Source: Oceanobacillus neutriphilus
GTDB lineage: Bacteria > Bacillota > Bacilli > Bacillales > Amphibacillaceae
Reading direction: 5' to 3'
DNA length: 63,721 nt
Assembly: GCF_014645515.1 (NCBI RefSeq)
Contig: NZ_BMLW01000021.1
Coordinates: 1-63,721, forward strand
This document shows, one piece after another, positions 35,437 through 44,941 of the stretch (position 1 is the first letter of the stretch; each line of letters opens with the position of its first letter). The notes under the pieces are model-generated. The model was not told where the DNA came from, searched no databases, and saw nothing but the letters and a program-made list of their open reading frames with translations. A program made the translations under genes and the position numbers.

Positions 35437-35467
35437 GTAAAGCGCAACTGTATTTAATAATAAATTA

Positions 35468-35482
35468 TTGAATGCGTTTACA
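35468..35482 (+). promoter_or_regulatory. cre-like site (CcpA) before dmpC
   Basis: TTGAATGCGTTTACA has one mismatch to the relaxed consensus WTGNAANCGNWNNCW and lies just before the dmpC ribosome site, a good position for a roadblock or promoter repression by CcpA. Confidence 0.4.
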
Positions 35483-35501
35483 AAACAAGGAGGTATGTTT
35501 C

Positions 35502-36965
35502 GTGCAAGCAACAAAGACACCGATAGATGTGAACCCCATTGATTGCTCTCATTATATTAATGGAGAGTTTGTACAATCCAAAAATGGAGAGACATTTGAA
35601 AATATGAATCCCGCTACAAAGGAAGTATTGGGAATTGTTCAAATTGGAGGGAAGGAAGAGGTTGATAATGCAGTTAAAGCAGCCAGGACAGCCCTTAAAG
35701 GAGAATGGGGGACGATGCCGGCTAAAAAGCGGTCTCAAATTATTCGAAAAATTGGGGATCTCATATTAGAAAGATTACCAGAATTAGCTATGCTTGAAAC
35801 ATTGGATACAGGTAAACCGCTTTGGCTATCCAAAAGTGTAGACATAGATCGGGCTGCAAACAATTTTCATTTCTTTGCAGATTGCGTGACCACAACTGGA
35901 AATGAATCCTATCAGCAGGATGATATCGCTATTCACTATTCTGTACGCAAGCCTGTCGGAGTCGTTGGACTGATCAATCCATGGAATCTCCCGTTATTAT
36001 TATTAACCTGGAAGCTGGCGCCGGCTTTGGCAGCTGGAAATACAGTGGTGATGAAACCTTCAGAAGTAACTCCGATGACTGCAACTGTACTTGTAGAAAT
36101 CTGTAAAGAGGCCGGCGTGCCTGATGGAGTAGTGAATCTGGTACATGGTCTTGGGGAGACAGGTGCAGCAATTACTTCTCATGAAGATGTAGATGCCATT
36201 GCATTTACAGGAGAAACGGTTACAGGAACAGCCATTATGAAAGCGGCAGCTCCAACATTGAAAAAATTATCCTTTGAGTTGGGCGGCAAAAATCCAAACA
36301 TTATTTTTGCGGATGCCAATTTAGATGAAACCATAGAAACAACATTAAAATCCAGCTTTATCAATCAAGGGGAGGTTTGTCTCTGTGGATCGAGAATTTA
36401 TGTACAACGGGAAATTTATGATTCATTTTTGGAAAAATTCGCTGCGAAAGCAAAAGAACTGAAGGTAGGAGATCCGTTTGAATCTGAAACATTAGTAGGG
36501 GCTATGGTCAGTGAAGAGCATTATAACAAAGTAGTCAGCTATTTAGATATTGCGAAAGAAGAGGGCGGCAAATTTCTTATTGGCGGGAACACATTATATG
36601 AAGAAAAAGGCTTTTATATTGAACCGACAATTATTACAGGCTTAAATCAAGACTCCAGATGTGTCCGTGAGGAAATCTTTGGACCGGTTGTGACAGTTCT
36701 TCCTTTTGACACAGAGGAAGAAGTGCTGGAGCAGATAAATGATACACACTATGGCTTGAGCGCAAGTGTCTGGACAACAAATGTAAAACGGGCTGCAAGC
36801 TTTTCAGCACAAATTGAAGCAGGGATGGTATGGGTAAATACATGGTTTCTCCGTGATTTACGAACACCTTTTGGCGGAATGAAGCACAGCGGGCTTGGAC
36901 GTGAGGGCGGAGTCCATAGTATGGATTTCTATACAGAACAAACGAATGTAACATTAAAACTCTAG
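35502..36965 (+). CDS. dmpC: 2-hydroxymuconate semialdehyde dehydrogenase
   Basis: A 487-residue NAD-dependent aldehyde dehydrogenase. Catalytic Glu is in FELGGKNPNIIF near 260, and catalytic Cys in NQGEVCLCGSRIYV near 290. The C-terminal FGGMKHSGLGREGG near 460 is typical of hydroxymuconic semialdehyde dehydrogenases. GTG start at 35502, eight bases after AAGGAGG; a frame from 35472 lacks a ribosome site. First gene of the catechol meta-cleavage operon: it oxidises the ring-cleavage product to 2-hydroxymuconate. Confidence 0.85.
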   Translation: MQATKTPIDVNPIDCSHYINGEFVQSKNGETFENMNPATKEVLGIVQIGGKEEVDNAVKAARTALKGEWGTMPAKKRSQIIRKIGDLILERLPELAMLETLDTGKPLWLSKSVDIDRAANNFHFFADCVTTTGNESYQQDDIAIHYSVRKPVGVVGLINPWNLPLLLLTWKLAPALAAGNTVVMKPSEVTPMTATVLVEICKEAGVPDGVVNLVHGLGETGAAITSHEDVDAIAFTGETVTGTAIMKAAAPTLKKLSFELGGKNPNIIFADANLDETIETTLKSSFINQGEVCLCGSRIYVQREIYDSFLEKFAAKAKELKVGDPFESETLVGAMVSEEHYNKVVSYLDIAKEEGGKFLIGGNTLYEEKGFYIEPTIITGLNQDSRCVREEIFGPVVTVLPFDTEEEVLEQINDTHYGLSASVWTTNVKRAASFSAQIEAGMVWVNTWFLRDLRTPFGGMKHSGLGREGGVHSMDFYTEQTNVTLKL

Positions 36966-36977
36966 GAGGAGCTGATT

Positions 36978-37772
36978 ATGAAAACAATAAATTCTTCAAA
37001 AATAGAACAGCATGCAAATCACTTACAAAGCGCCTGGAGCAATAAGGAAGGAGTCAAGCCCTTAACCGCGATTGATCCCGAACTGTCCATTGATGAAGCC
37101 TATTATGTTCAGCTGCACACTATTCAGGCAAATGTGGATGGCGGAGAGCATATTACTGGAAAGAAAATTGGCTTAACTTCCAAAGCAATGCAGGAAATGC
37201 TTGGAGTAGATGAACCCGATTATGGACATTTGACAGACAAGATGGAAGCAGAGAATGGCGGAATGATTTCCTTTGACCGTGTTTTGCAGCCAAAGGTCGA
37301 AGGAGAGATAGCTTTTATTTTAAAAGAAGATTTAATTGGTCCTGATGTGACCTCATTGGATGTCTTACAAGCTACAGATGTCATTGTGCCGGCTCTTGAA
37401 ATTGTAGACAGCAGAATTAAAGATTGGAAAATTACACTGGCAGACACGGTAGCTGATAATGCTTCTTCCGGATTATATGTGCTTGGCAGTACTCCTAAAA
37501 AACTTACCGATATCGATATCAAGCAAATTGGTATGGCTTTCTATAAGAATGATACATTGCAAAATACTGGTGTTGGAGCGGCGGCATTGGGAAATCCGGT
37601 GAATTGTGTGGCATGGCTTGCGAATAAGCTTGCCAAATATGATATTTCTCTAAAAGCTGGAGAGGTTATTTTATCCGGAGCGCTTTCTGCGGCAGTGGAG
37701 GCACATCCTGGTGATTATTTCCGGGCGAAATTTGCGGAGCTTGGAGAAGTTAGTATTCATTTTACAGAATAA
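36978..37772 (+). CDS. dmpE: 2-oxopent-4-enoate hydratase
   Basis: A 264-residue member of the hydratase/decarboxylase family shared by DmpE and DmpH. Metal-binding Glu residues are in VEGEIAFIL near 100 and in VPALEIVDSRI near 138. The paralogue at 39748 is the decarboxylase; the assignment of this copy as hydratase follows the dmpE-F-G-H order of Pseudomonas operons. Adds water to 2-hydroxypenta-2,4-dienoate to give 4-hydroxy-2-oxovalerate. Twelve bases after dmpC with AGGAGGAG. Confidence 0.8.
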   Translation: MKTINSSKIEQHANHLQSAWSNKEGVKPLTAIDPELSIDEAYYVQLHTIQANVDGGEHITGKKIGLTSKAMQEMLGVDEPDYGHLTDKMEAENGGMISFDRVLQPKVEGEIAFILKEDLIGPDVTSLDVLQATDVIVPALEIVDSRIKDWKITLADTVADNASSGLYVLGSTPKKLTDIDIKQIGMAFYKNDTLQNTGVGAAALGNPVNCVAWLANKLAKYDISLKAGEVILSGALSAAVEAHPGDYFRAKFAELGEVSIHFTE

Positions 37773-37786
37773 AGGGGGGATGATGA

Positions 37787-38674
37787 ATGGGGAAAGTAAA
37801 GGCTGGCATCATTGGTTCCGGAAATATCGGCTCAGACTTAATGGTTAAATTAATGAAATCAGAAACGCTGGAACTGACAACAATGATGGGAATTGATGCT
37901 TCCTCCAGAGGGATGCAGCATGCAAAAAAACTGGGTCTTACCGTATTCGATAACGGTATAGAAGGACTGGCAGAGAATCCGGATCTTGTCGATATTGTTT
38001 TTGACGCAACCAGTGCCGGTGCACATATTCATAATGCCGGAGTTGCAAAAGAATTGGGAAAGCAAATGCTTGATTTAACCCCTGCAGCGATTGGACCTTT
38101 TGTTGTTCCTGCTGTTAATTTACATGAAAATCTGCATGCAGAAAATGTAAACTTAATAACTTGTGGCGGACAGGCGACAATCCCGATTATTCATGCAATC
38201 AATCAGGCAGCTAAAGTGGAATATGGAGAAATCATTGCAACGATCTCAAGCAGGAGCGCCGGACCCGGGACAAGAGCTAATATTGATGAATTTACAGAAA
38301 CAACAGCAAAAGGAATCGAACAGGTAGGAGGTGCCAAAAAAGGAAAAGCAATTATTATTTTGAACCCTGCGGAACCTCCGATTATGATGCGGGATACGAT
38401 TCATGCGATAGTAGAGGAAGGAAGCATGGACAGAGAGGAAATAATGGCATCTGTTCAACGGATGGTTCGTCATGTTCAATCCTATGTTCCAGGATATAAA
38501 TTACGTACAGAGCCTATTTTTGATGGCAATAATGTGACTGTGTTTTTAGAAATTGAAGGTGCCGGCCACTACCTGCCTAAATATGCCGGAAATCTGGATA
38601 TTATGACTTCTGCAGCTGTAAAAGCAGCTGAGGAGTTTGCGAAAAATCGTTTGAAGGTGGCTGCAAATAAATAG
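37787..38674 (+). CDS. dmpF: Acetaldehyde dehydrogenase (acylating)
   Basis: A 295-residue enzyme turning acetaldehyde, NAD and CoA into acetyl-CoA. The Rossmann motif GSGNIGSD is at residues 10-17; the catalytic Cys is in [12 protein letters not shown] near 126. It forms a channelling complex with the aldolase encoded next. Slightly shorter than Pseudomonas DmpF (about 312), as usual in Firmicutes homologues. Confidence 0.92.
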   Translation: MGKVKAGIIGSGNIGSDLMVKLMKSETLELTTMMGIDASSRGMQHAKKLGLTVFDNGIEGLAENPDLVDIVFDATSAGAHIHNAGVAKELGKQMLDLTPAAIGPFVVPAVNLHENLHAENVNLITCGGQATIPIIHAINQAAKVEYGEIIATISSRSAGPGTRANIDEFTETTAKGIEQVGGAKKGKAIIILNPAEPPIMMRDTIHAIVEEGSMDREEIMASVQRMVRHVQSYVPGYKLRTEPIFDGNNVTVFLEIEGAGHYLPKYAGNLDIMTSAAVKAAEEFAKNRLKVAANK

Positions 38675-38692
38675 CGAAGGGAGTGAACCGGT

Positions 38693-39706
38693 ATGTCAAA
38701 AATTAAAATAACAGAAGTGGCGTTGCGGGACGGGAGCCATGCCATGAGCCATCAGTATACAGTGGAACAAGTAAAGACAATAACAAAAGCTTTGAATGAT
38801 GCATCCGTTCCGTACATTGAAGTGTCCCATGGTGACGGGTTGGGAGGATCTTCTATTCAGTACGGCTTATCAGGGACAGATGAATTAAAATTGATTGAAG
38901 CAGCAGTTGAGGCCGCGGATTTTTCCAAAATAGCTGTATTATTAATCCCCGGCATTGGAACCATTGAAGATTTGAAAAATGCCCATCGTATTGGGGCAGA
39001 TATGGTACGGGTAGCGACACATGTGACAGAAGCAGATGTGTCAAAACAGCATCTGGAAACGGCTAAAGAATTAGGAATGGAAACAGTCGGATTTTTAATG
39101 ATGAGTCATATGGCTCCAGTTGATAAATTAATAGAGCAGGCAAAATTGATGGAAAGCTATGGTGCAGATACGGTATATGTTGTTGATTCTGCAGGCGCGT
39201 TACTTCCGGATCAGGTGGCAGAGCGAATCAAGGCATTACGACAGGCATTAACAGTAGATATCGGCTTCCATGCTCACAATAATCTATCGTTAGCAATGGG
39301 GAATACACTTGCAGCAATTAAACAGGGGGCTACGCGAATTGACGGCAGTGTGCGCTGCTTGGGAGCCGGTGCAGGAAATACACAAACAGAAGTGTTAGCA
39401 GCAGTGCTTGAAAAAATGGGAATAGAAACAGGCATTGATTTTTACAAAATGATGGATATCGCAGAAAACATCATAGCGCCGATTTTACCGGGAACGCAGG
39501 AAATTACGAAAGACAGTTTGACAATGGGATACGCAGGTGTATATTCAAGCTTCAGGTTACATGCTGAACGGGCGGCAAAGCGCTATAACTTAGATTCCCG
39601 TGATATCTTGATTGAACTGGGTAAGCAAAAAATTGTCGGCGGTCAGGAAGACATGATTATTGATGTTGCTGCAGAGCTGGCCAAGAAAAATAAAATAACA
39701 GTATAG
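38693..39706 (+). CDS. dmpG: 4-hydroxy-2-oxovalerate aldolase
   Basis: A 337-residue HMGL-like TIM-barrel aldolase. ALRDGSHAMSHQYT at about 9-22 carries the catalytic Arg, metal Asp and His; GFHAHNNLSLAMGN near 195 gives the HxH metal ligands. It splits 4-hydroxy-2-oxovalerate to pyruvate and acetaldehyde, the latter passed to DmpF. Located 18 bases after dmpF. Confidence 0.93.
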   Translation: MSKIKITEVALRDGSHAMSHQYTVEQVKTITKALNDASVPYIEVSHGDGLGGSSIQYGLSGTDELKLIEAAVEAADFSKIAVLLIPGIGTIEDLKNAHRIGADMVRVATHVTEADVSKQHLETAKELGMETVGFLMMSHMAPVDKLIEQAKLMESYGADTVYVVDSAGALLPDQVAERIKALRQALTVDIGFHAHNNLSLAMGNTLAAIKQGATRIDGSVRCLGAGAGNTQTEVLAAVLEKMGIETGIDFYKMMDIAENIIAPILPGTQEITKDSLTMGYAGVYSSFRLHAERAAKRYNLDSRDILIELGKQKIVGGQEDMIIDVAAELAKKNKITV

Positions 39707-39747
39707 CACCAATGAGGAAAGATCAGGTACCGATCAGGAGGGCGAAT

Positions 39748-40533
39748 ATGGACCAGAATTTAGTAAAAGAACTTGCTGCCTACACACATACTGCAGAAAA
39801 AGAAAAAAGAGAAATAGTGAAGATTACGGCAGAGCTGTATAAGGGGCTTACTATTGAGGACGCTTATCTTATTCAAGAAGAAGTAGTAAAACAGAAATTA
39901 GCTGAAGGAAGAAAGATAATCGGCCCGAAGATGGGGATTACGAGTGAAGCTAAAATGAAGCAAATGCATGTAGAGGATCCTATCTACGGGTATGTCTTTG
40001 ATAATATGGTTGTGAATGAAGGGGACTCCATTTCTATGGATGATTATATTCATCCCAAGGCAGAACCGGAAATTGGTTTTATTTTATCAAAAGATCTGGA
40101 AGGACCAGATGTTACAGCGCTTGATGTACTGCGGGCAACCGAATATGTGTTTCCGGCCATAGAAATTATTGACAGCCGCTATGAAAACTTTAATTTTACA
40201 TTGCCGGATGTTATTGCTGATAATACCTCCGCAGCCGGAGCGGTATTTGGGACAAATTTAAAACGTCCTGATAGCCTGGAGCTGGAGGTTGTAGGCGTAA
40301 CATTATCCATTAATGGAGAAATTCAGGCATTAGGGGCAGGTGCTGCTGTATTGGGGCATCCGGCAAATTCAGTTGCCAGACTTGCAAATATGCTGAGTAA
40401 AAAAGGAGAAAAAGTAAAGGCCGGGCAGCCTATTTTGAGCGGAGGGATAACAGCTGCAGTAAAATTATCCAGAGGGGATTTTGTCAGTGCAAAATATGGA
40501 GGTCTTGGCGATATCTCTTTCTTTGTGAAGTAA
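39748..40533 (+). CDS. dmpH: 4-oxalocrotonate decarboxylase
   Basis: A 261-residue paralogue of the hydratase, with EPEIGFILSKDLEGPDVT near 106 (core PEIGFIL) and FPAIEIIDSRYENF near 145 as metal-binding regions. It decarboxylates 2-oxo-3-hexenedioate to 2-hydroxypentadienoate. The ATG at 39748 follows AGGAGGG; an upstream in-frame ATG at 39712 has no ribosome site and would make it longer than its relatives. Substrate by gene order. Confidence 0.8.
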   Translation: MDQNLVKELAAYTHTAEKEKREIVKITAELYKGLTIEDAYLIQEEVVKQKLAEGRKIIGPKMGITSEAKMKQMHVEDPIYGYVFDNMVVNEGDSISMDDYIHPKAEPEIGFILSKDLEGPDVTALDVLRATEYVFPAIEIIDSRYENFNFTLPDVIADNTSAAGAVFGTNLKRPDSLELEVVGVTLSINGEIQALGAGAAVLGHPANSVARLANMLSKKGEKVKAGQPILSGGITAAVKLSRGDFVSAKYGGLGDISFFVK

Positions 40534-40591
40534 GGTTATTTTTAAATTATTCACTGGTTGATAAAGCTTCTGAAAAAAGGGGGAATGTAAG

Positions 40592-40783
40592 GTGCCTTTG
40601 ATACAGATTCAAATTATGGAGGGGAGACCTCCAGAAAAAATCAACGCATTAATAAAAAATGTTACAAATACTGTGAGTGAATCACTGGATGCACCCAAAG
40701 AAAATGTACGTGTTATTGTTACAGAAGTACCAAAGACACATTGGGGAATTGGTGGGGAAAGTGCGAAGGATTTAGGCAGATAG
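40592..40783 (+). CDS. dmpI: 4-oxalocrotonate tautomerase
   Basis: A 63-residue tautomerase subunit. After removal of the initiator (GTG), Pro is N-terminal, the catalytic base of this family; MPLIQIQIMEGRPPEKINAL shows Arg at position 12 (Arg11 of the mature protein). It isomerises 2-hydroxymuconate to 2-oxo-3-hexenedioate. GTG start after AAGGGGGAATG. Confidence 0.9.
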   Translation: MPLIQIQIMEGRPPEKINALIKNVTNTVSESLDAPKENVRVIVTEVPKTHWGIGGESAKDLGR

Positions 40784-40829
40784 AAAGCAATAGCAGGAAA
40801 ACCCTGATCAACTGTTTTTAAAATCTCAA

Positions 40830-40844
40830 ATGTAAGCGTTTGCT
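40830..40844 (+). promoter_or_regulatory. cre site (CcpA) before the catechol dioxygenase gene
   Basis: ATGTAAGCGTTTGCT fits WTGNAANCGNWNNCW at every position. It lies 28 bases before the dioxygenase ATG, inside the operon, so it could block elongation or repress an internal promoter when sugars are present. Confidence 0.55.
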
Positions 40845-40871
40845 AAAAACAAACCTAAGGAGGAAATTAGA

Positions 40872-41861
40872 ATGAATAATGAATTAAAAAGATTTGATGT
40901 TGCTCAGCTGGCTCATGTGGAGATTTTTACACCGGATCCGGATGGAACACTATGGTTTTTCAAAGACATATTGGGCATGACTGAGGTTGAAAGAGAAGGT
41001 CAATCTGTTTATCTCCGTTCTTATGAGGATTTCTACCATCATTCTTTAAAAGTAACAGAGCGCAATGAACCTGGACTTGGACATGTAAGCTGGCGGGCAA
41101 GCTCAAAGAATGCGTTGGAACGGCGCGTGGAGGAAATTGCAAAATCAGGTGCCGGATTAGGCTGGATTGAAGGAGATCTGGGACATGGTGCAGCATATCA
41201 ATTTTTGACACCAGATAATCATAAGATGGAAATCCTTTGGGATGTTGATTATTATAAATGTCCTGCGGATCAAACAACCTTGCTGAAAAACCGTCCGCAA
41301 AAACGTCCTACAAGAGGAGTTCCGGTTCGCCGTATCGATCATGTAAACCTGCTGTCCAGTAACCCGACACCAAATAAGCAATTTATGATGCAGGAATTAG
41401 GATTCAATTTAAGAGAGCATGTCGTGCAAAATGATGGCGGTGAATTAGGAACATGGTTAAGTGTCAGTCCCTTAGTTCATGAATTAGCATTTATGAAGGA
41501 TCAGGGGACTTCTGAAAAGGGTCTTGGAAGATTGCATCATGTTGCTTTCTGGTACGGATTCCCGCAGCATTTGCATGATCTTTCTGAAATTCTAACAGAA
41601 CATAATATTCAAATTGAAGCAGGTCCGTTAAAACATGGTGTATCTCAAGCGATGTGTATGTATGTTTTTGAGCCGGGCGGAAATAGAATTGAGCTATTTG
41701 GTGACTCTGGATATTTGATTTTTGATCCGGATTGGAAGCCGGTCAGATGGGAAGAAAGCGAATTGGAAAAAGCAATTATCTATTATGGTGCTCCACTGCC
41801 AGACAGCTACTTTAAACGCGGCACACCACAGGTGAAAGCACCCGTAATATCCGAAGGTTAA
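40872..41861 (+). CDS. dmpB: Extradiol ring-cleavage dioxygenase, catechol 2,3-dioxygenase type
   Basis: A 329-residue two-domain VOC protein. Iron ligands are H157 (RRIDHVNLL), H223 or H222 ([10 protein letters not shown]) and E274 ([10 protein letters not shown]), in the C-terminal domain as in homologues. H255 (LKHGVS) fits the second-shell His. Opens catechol to 2-hydroxymuconate semialdehyde, substrate of DmpC. The gene sits last, not first as in Pseudomonas, and has its own cre-bearing leader. Whether catechol itself or a substituted catechol is used is open. Confidence 0.85.
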   Translation: MNNELKRFDVAQLAHVEIFTPDPDGTLWFFKDILGMTEVEREGQSVYLRSYEDFYHHSLKVTERNEPGLGHVSWRASSKNALERRVEEIAKSGAGLGWIEGDLGHGAAYQFLTPDNHKMEILWDVDYYKCPADQTTLLKNRPQKRPTRGVPVRRIDHVNLLSSNPTPNKQFMMQELGFNLREHVVQNDGGELGTWLSVSPLVHELAFMKDQGTSEKGLGRLHHVAFWYGFPQHLHDLSEILTEHNIQIEAGPLKHGVSQAMCMYVFEPGGNRIELFGDSGYLIFDPDWKPVRWEESELEKAIIYYGAPLPDSYFKRGTPQVKAPVISEG

Positions 41862-41872
41862 TCATAGAATCA

Positions 41873-41905
41873 AGAGGCTCCTTCTATTGGGGAGAAGGGG
41901 TCTCT
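41873..41905. terminator. Terminator between the dioxygenase and IclR genes
   Basis: AGAGGCTCCTTCT pairs with AGAAGGGGTCTCT. It sits between convergent genes; T residues follow on both sides. Confidence 0.7.
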
Positions 41906-41968
41906 ATTATACATTTGGCAGTGGAACTAATATATTGTACCACAATTAAATATGTTTTAAACCCGTTA

Positions 41969-42757
41969 TTAACCCAAAAAACGTTTATCATACCCCATTC
42001 GCTGAGAAGCTTCTTCCCCAGCTTTCATTACCTTTTTGGCAATGTCAGGAATTTTATAATCCTTCATTCGCTCGATTGGCCCAACCACATTGATAGCCGA
42101 TACAACTTTCCCTGTGAAATCACGGATCGGCGCTGAAACAGATCTGGTTCCTTCTGTTAATTCAGAGGTACTGACAGCATAACCTCTTTTACAGATTAAT
42201 TCCAATTCTTTTCGAAGCTTATCAGGGTCTGTAATGGTTTTGCTCGCATACTTGAGCAATCCCTGATCAATAATTTCCTCCACAATATTTTTCTCATGAA
42301 AAGCAATAAGTACTTTGCCGGAGCTGGTGCAATACGCCGGATTTTTTCTTCCTAAATGGGTAAGGATTTTAACAGGATGATTACATTCCTCTTTGTGAAT
42401 ATAGATAGTATCAAAACCATCCAGCACAGATAAATGTGCAGTTTCTCCCGTATCATTAACTAACTTGTTCATGACAGGGGATGCTTCTTTATGGATTTCC
42501 AGCTCATTTGTTACTATCCCGCCAAGTGTTAGTACAGAAAGCCCCAATTTATATGCCCCGGTTTTTTTATCCTTTTCTACAAAGCCTTCCTGAGCAAGTG
42601 TGGAAAGCAGACGGCTGACCGTGCTTTTAGCAAGTCCAAGAGATATAGAAAGATCACTGACACGCTGTGAAGGTTCAAAAGTTGAAAAACTTTTCAGAAT
42701 TCTGAGTGCGTTATGTACCGAAGAAAGAGTCTGTGTTTTTTTATTTTCAATATCCAT
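41969..42757 (-). CDS. IclR-family regulator of the meta operon
   Basis: A 262-residue regulator with the winged helix (VSDLSISLGLAKSTVSRLL, about 34-52) and effector domain. Start at the ATG at 42757, six bases after GGAGGG; an ATG two codons earlier abuts that site. Convergent with the catechol operon, as is common for its regulators, so it is the best candidate to control it. A TATAAT -10 candidate lies about 65 bases upstream. Confidence 0.83.
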   Translation of the reverse strand: MDIENKKTQTLSSVHNALRILKSFSTFEPSQRVSDLSISLGLAKSTVSRLLSTLAQEGFVEKDKKTGAYKLGLSVLTLGGIVTNELEIHKEASPVMNKLVNDTGETAHLSVLDGFDTIYIHKEECNHPVKILTHLGRKNPAYCTSSGKVLIAFHEKNIVEEIIDQGLLKYASKTITDPDKLRKELELICKRGYAVSTSELTEGTRSVSAPIRDFTGKVVSAINVVGPIERMKDYKIPDIAKKVMKAGEEASQRMGYDKRFLG

Positions 42758-43122
42758 TTCCATCCCTCCATTGATGAATGATGGTTTGTTTCAATTAAAA
42801 GTAAGTTACGCTGCTTTAATTATACTTTATCATTTAAAGCTTACTACGTATAGAAATGGGGTAACTGATGGGAGAGGGGGCTTTGTAACTCTAAATTTGC
42901 TGATCCTTTTGCCCGTATAATAATAGAATTATTGTCTCTGATCATTCCATTTGATAGGATATATGTAATAATATTTCAAGGAAAAAGGTCGATAAATAGA
43001 TCACTATAGTAAGAAACAGGATAAAAATAGAGCATAAGAAACGGATAGTGCAAGGGAATCAGATAAAAATGCTTCTTCAAAATGAACACGTTAACATAAA
43101 CGCAAAAGGGGAGAAATCAAAA
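42758..43122. other. Divergent gap between the IclR and dehydratase genes
   Basis: About 365 bases. AT-rich; holds the palindrome AATAATAGAATTATT (42920-42940 area) and the probable -10 of the IclR gene. An upstream extension of the dehydratase frame to 43048 has no ribosome site, so it is treated as non-coding. Confidence 0.4.
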
Positions 43123-44070
43123 ATGTATGAAAAAATAGTAGAAGCAGCCAAACGGATAGAAGGTATTGCACATAAAACGCCAGTCCTTACTTCCACACTC
43201 CTGAACGAATTAACCGGGAACCAAATTTTTCTTAAATGTGAAAATTTCCAGCGGATGGGCGCATTCAAATTCCGTGGCGCTTATAATACGATCAGCTCAC
43301 TTTCGCAGGAGGAGAAGAATAAGGGTGTCATTGCCTATTCCTCAGGAAATCATGCAATGGCTACTGCTTTGACCTGTAAAATACTTGATATACCTGCTAC
43401 TGTCGTAATGCCGGAGGATGCTCCGCAGGTGAAAACGGAAGCTGTCAGAGATTATGGTGCAACTATCGTAACATATAATCGCCAGACGGAATCGCGGGAG
43501 GAAATAGCTCAAGGGCTGATAGATGAATTTGGCTATACGTTAATCAAGCCCTTTGATGCAGAAACCATTATAGCCGGTCAGGGGACAGTTGCTAAAGAGC
43601 TGATAGAAGAGGTGGGCGAGCTGGATTATCTGCTGGTCCCTTGCGGTGGCGGCGGACTGTTAAGCGGCTGTGCAATTACCACAAAACATCTGTTACCTGA
43701 GAGTAAGGTAATAGGAGTTGAACCTGTTGTGTCAGATGATGCAACGAGGTCTTTCAGGGCCGGAGAATTACAATCCATTGAGAATCCAAACTCCATAGCC
43801 GACGGGTTAAACTCACCTTCGTTAGGGAAAATAACGTTTCCTTTTATTAAGGAAAATGTTGATGATTTTATAACCGTTTCCGAAGAAGAGATAAAAGCTG
43901 CAATGTACTTCCTTTGGACCCGGTTAAAAATTGTTGTCGAACCATCTGGAGCTGTTGCTTTAGCAGCATATAAGAAGCTTCCTGTTAAAGGTAAAAGAGC
44001 GGGGGTTGTTTTAAGCGGGGGAAATGTTGATGTCAGGAGAGCTGGGGATTTATTTAAGGACATCACGTAG
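43123..44070 (+). CDS. Threonine/serine dehydratase-type PLP enzyme
   Basis: A 315-residue fold-type II PLP enzyme. PLP Lys in MGAFKFRGAYNTI near 53; SSGNHAMA near 78; glycine loop PCGGGGLLSG near 180. It lacks the C-terminal ACT regulatory domain of biosynthetic IlvA, so it is catabolic: threonine or serine dehydratase, serine racemase or 3-hydroxyaspartate dehydratase are all possible. ATG at 43123 after AAAGGGGAG. 24 bases separate it from the next gene. Confidence 0.8.
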   Translation: MYEKIVEAAKRIEGIAHKTPVLTSTLLNELTGNQIFLKCENFQRMGAFKFRGAYNTISSLSQEEKNKGVIAYSSGNHAMATALTCKILDIPATVVMPEDAPQVKTEAVRDYGATIVTYNRQTESREEIAQGLIDEFGYTLIKPFDAETIIAGQGTVAKELIEEVGELDYLLVPCGGGGLLSGCAITTKHLLPESKVIGVEPVVSDDATRSFRAGELQSIENPNSIADGLNSPSLGKITFPFIKENVDDFITVSEEEIKAAMYFLWTRLKIVVEPSGAVALAAYKKLPVKGKRAGVVLSGGNVDVRRAGDLFKDIT

Positions 44071-44094
44071 TAATTCGATAGAGAGGTGTTTTGG

Positions 44095-44880
44095 ATGATT
44101 GATGCACATATTCATTTGGACTGGTATGAGCCGAATGAGCAGCAGCTGTTAATTAATACGCTTAAAGCAGATGGAATGATAGCTGTTTCCAGTGATTTGG
44201 AGAGCTGCCAAAGAGTATGGCAATTAGCGCAAGCATACCCGTTTGTTTATCCTGCTTTTGGCTGGCATCCAGAACAGGAGCTGCCATCAGCGCAGGAAAT
44301 CGACAATATTATACAAACGCTTGATCAAAGATTTCAAGATATTGCTGCTATTGGGGAAGTGGGACTTCCATATTATAAAAAACATAAAGAAGCATCCCTG
44401 GATGTTACTCCTTATCAAGCGATACTGGAACGATTCGTACAGGCTGCCAAAAAATATGATTTGCCAATTGTATTACATGCCGTTTATGAAGATGCCTCTG
44501 CAGCTTGTGATCTCCTTGAAAAATATAAGGTTAAAAAAGCTCATTTCCATTGGTTTAAAGGAGATAAGGCTATCATGGAACGTATGATAAACAATCAATA
44601 TATGATTTCCATAACGCCTGATTGCTGGTATGAAGAAGAAATCCAATCCATCATTAAACAATATCCATTAGAGCTTATCATGGCAGAAACAGATAGACCT
44701 TGGCGGTTTAAAGGGCCTTTTCAAAATCAGATGACACATCCCAATATGATTATGGAAGTTATAAAGAAAATAGCTGAAATAAAGCAGCAGCCTTTTGATA
44801 AAGTTCGACAACAGATTAGTACTAATACGACTGGTTTCTATGGTTTAAAACGATTTAATAAATTAAATAAGCAAGGATAA
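44095..44880 (+). CDS. TatD-family metallohydrolase
   Basis: A 261-residue metal-dependent hydrolase. MIDAHIHLDWY at the start gives the HxH metal site, GEVGLPYY near 87 the Glu, with His in VLHAVYEDAS near 125 and in HFHWFKG near 148, and MAETDRPWRF near 195 giving the Asp. Relatives include DNases and unknown hydrolases. The ATG at 44095 (six bases after GAGAGGTG) is preferred to a GTG three codons upstream. Probably co-transcribed with the dehydratase. Confidence 0.82.
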   Translation: MIDAHIHLDWYEPNEQQLLINTLKADGMIAVSSDLESCQRVWQLAQAYPFVYPAFGWHPEQELPSAQEIDNIIQTLDQRFQDIAAIGEVGLPYYKKHKEASLDVTPYQAILERFVQAAKKYDLPIVLHAVYEDASAACDLLEKYKVKKAHFHWFKGDKAIMERMINNQYMISITPDCWYEEEIQSIIKQYPLELIMAETDRPWRFKGPFQNQMTHPNMIMEVIKKIAEIKQQPFDKVRQQISTNTTGFYGLKRFNKLNKQG

Positions 44881-44885
44881 AAAGG

Positions 44886-44933
44886 GCATGCTAAAGAAAA
44901 GTGCGCTTTTCCTGCACTTTTTCTTTAGCATGC
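44886..44933. terminator. Strong bidirectional terminator
   Basis: Arms GCATGCTAAAGAAAAGTGC and GCACTTTTTCTTTAGCATGC (one bulge). It separates the TatD-type gene from the convergent amidase gene. Confidence 0.87.
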
Positions 44934-44941
44934 TTCCATAT

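Noticed and set aside
42600..42920. 106-codon plus-strand frame over the IclR start
   Set aside because: Antisense to the regulator and its promoter; no family resemblance.
43048..43122. Longer N-terminus for the dehydratase-type gene
   Set aside because: No ribosome site at 43048, while AAAGGGGAG precedes the ATG at 43123, where homology starts.
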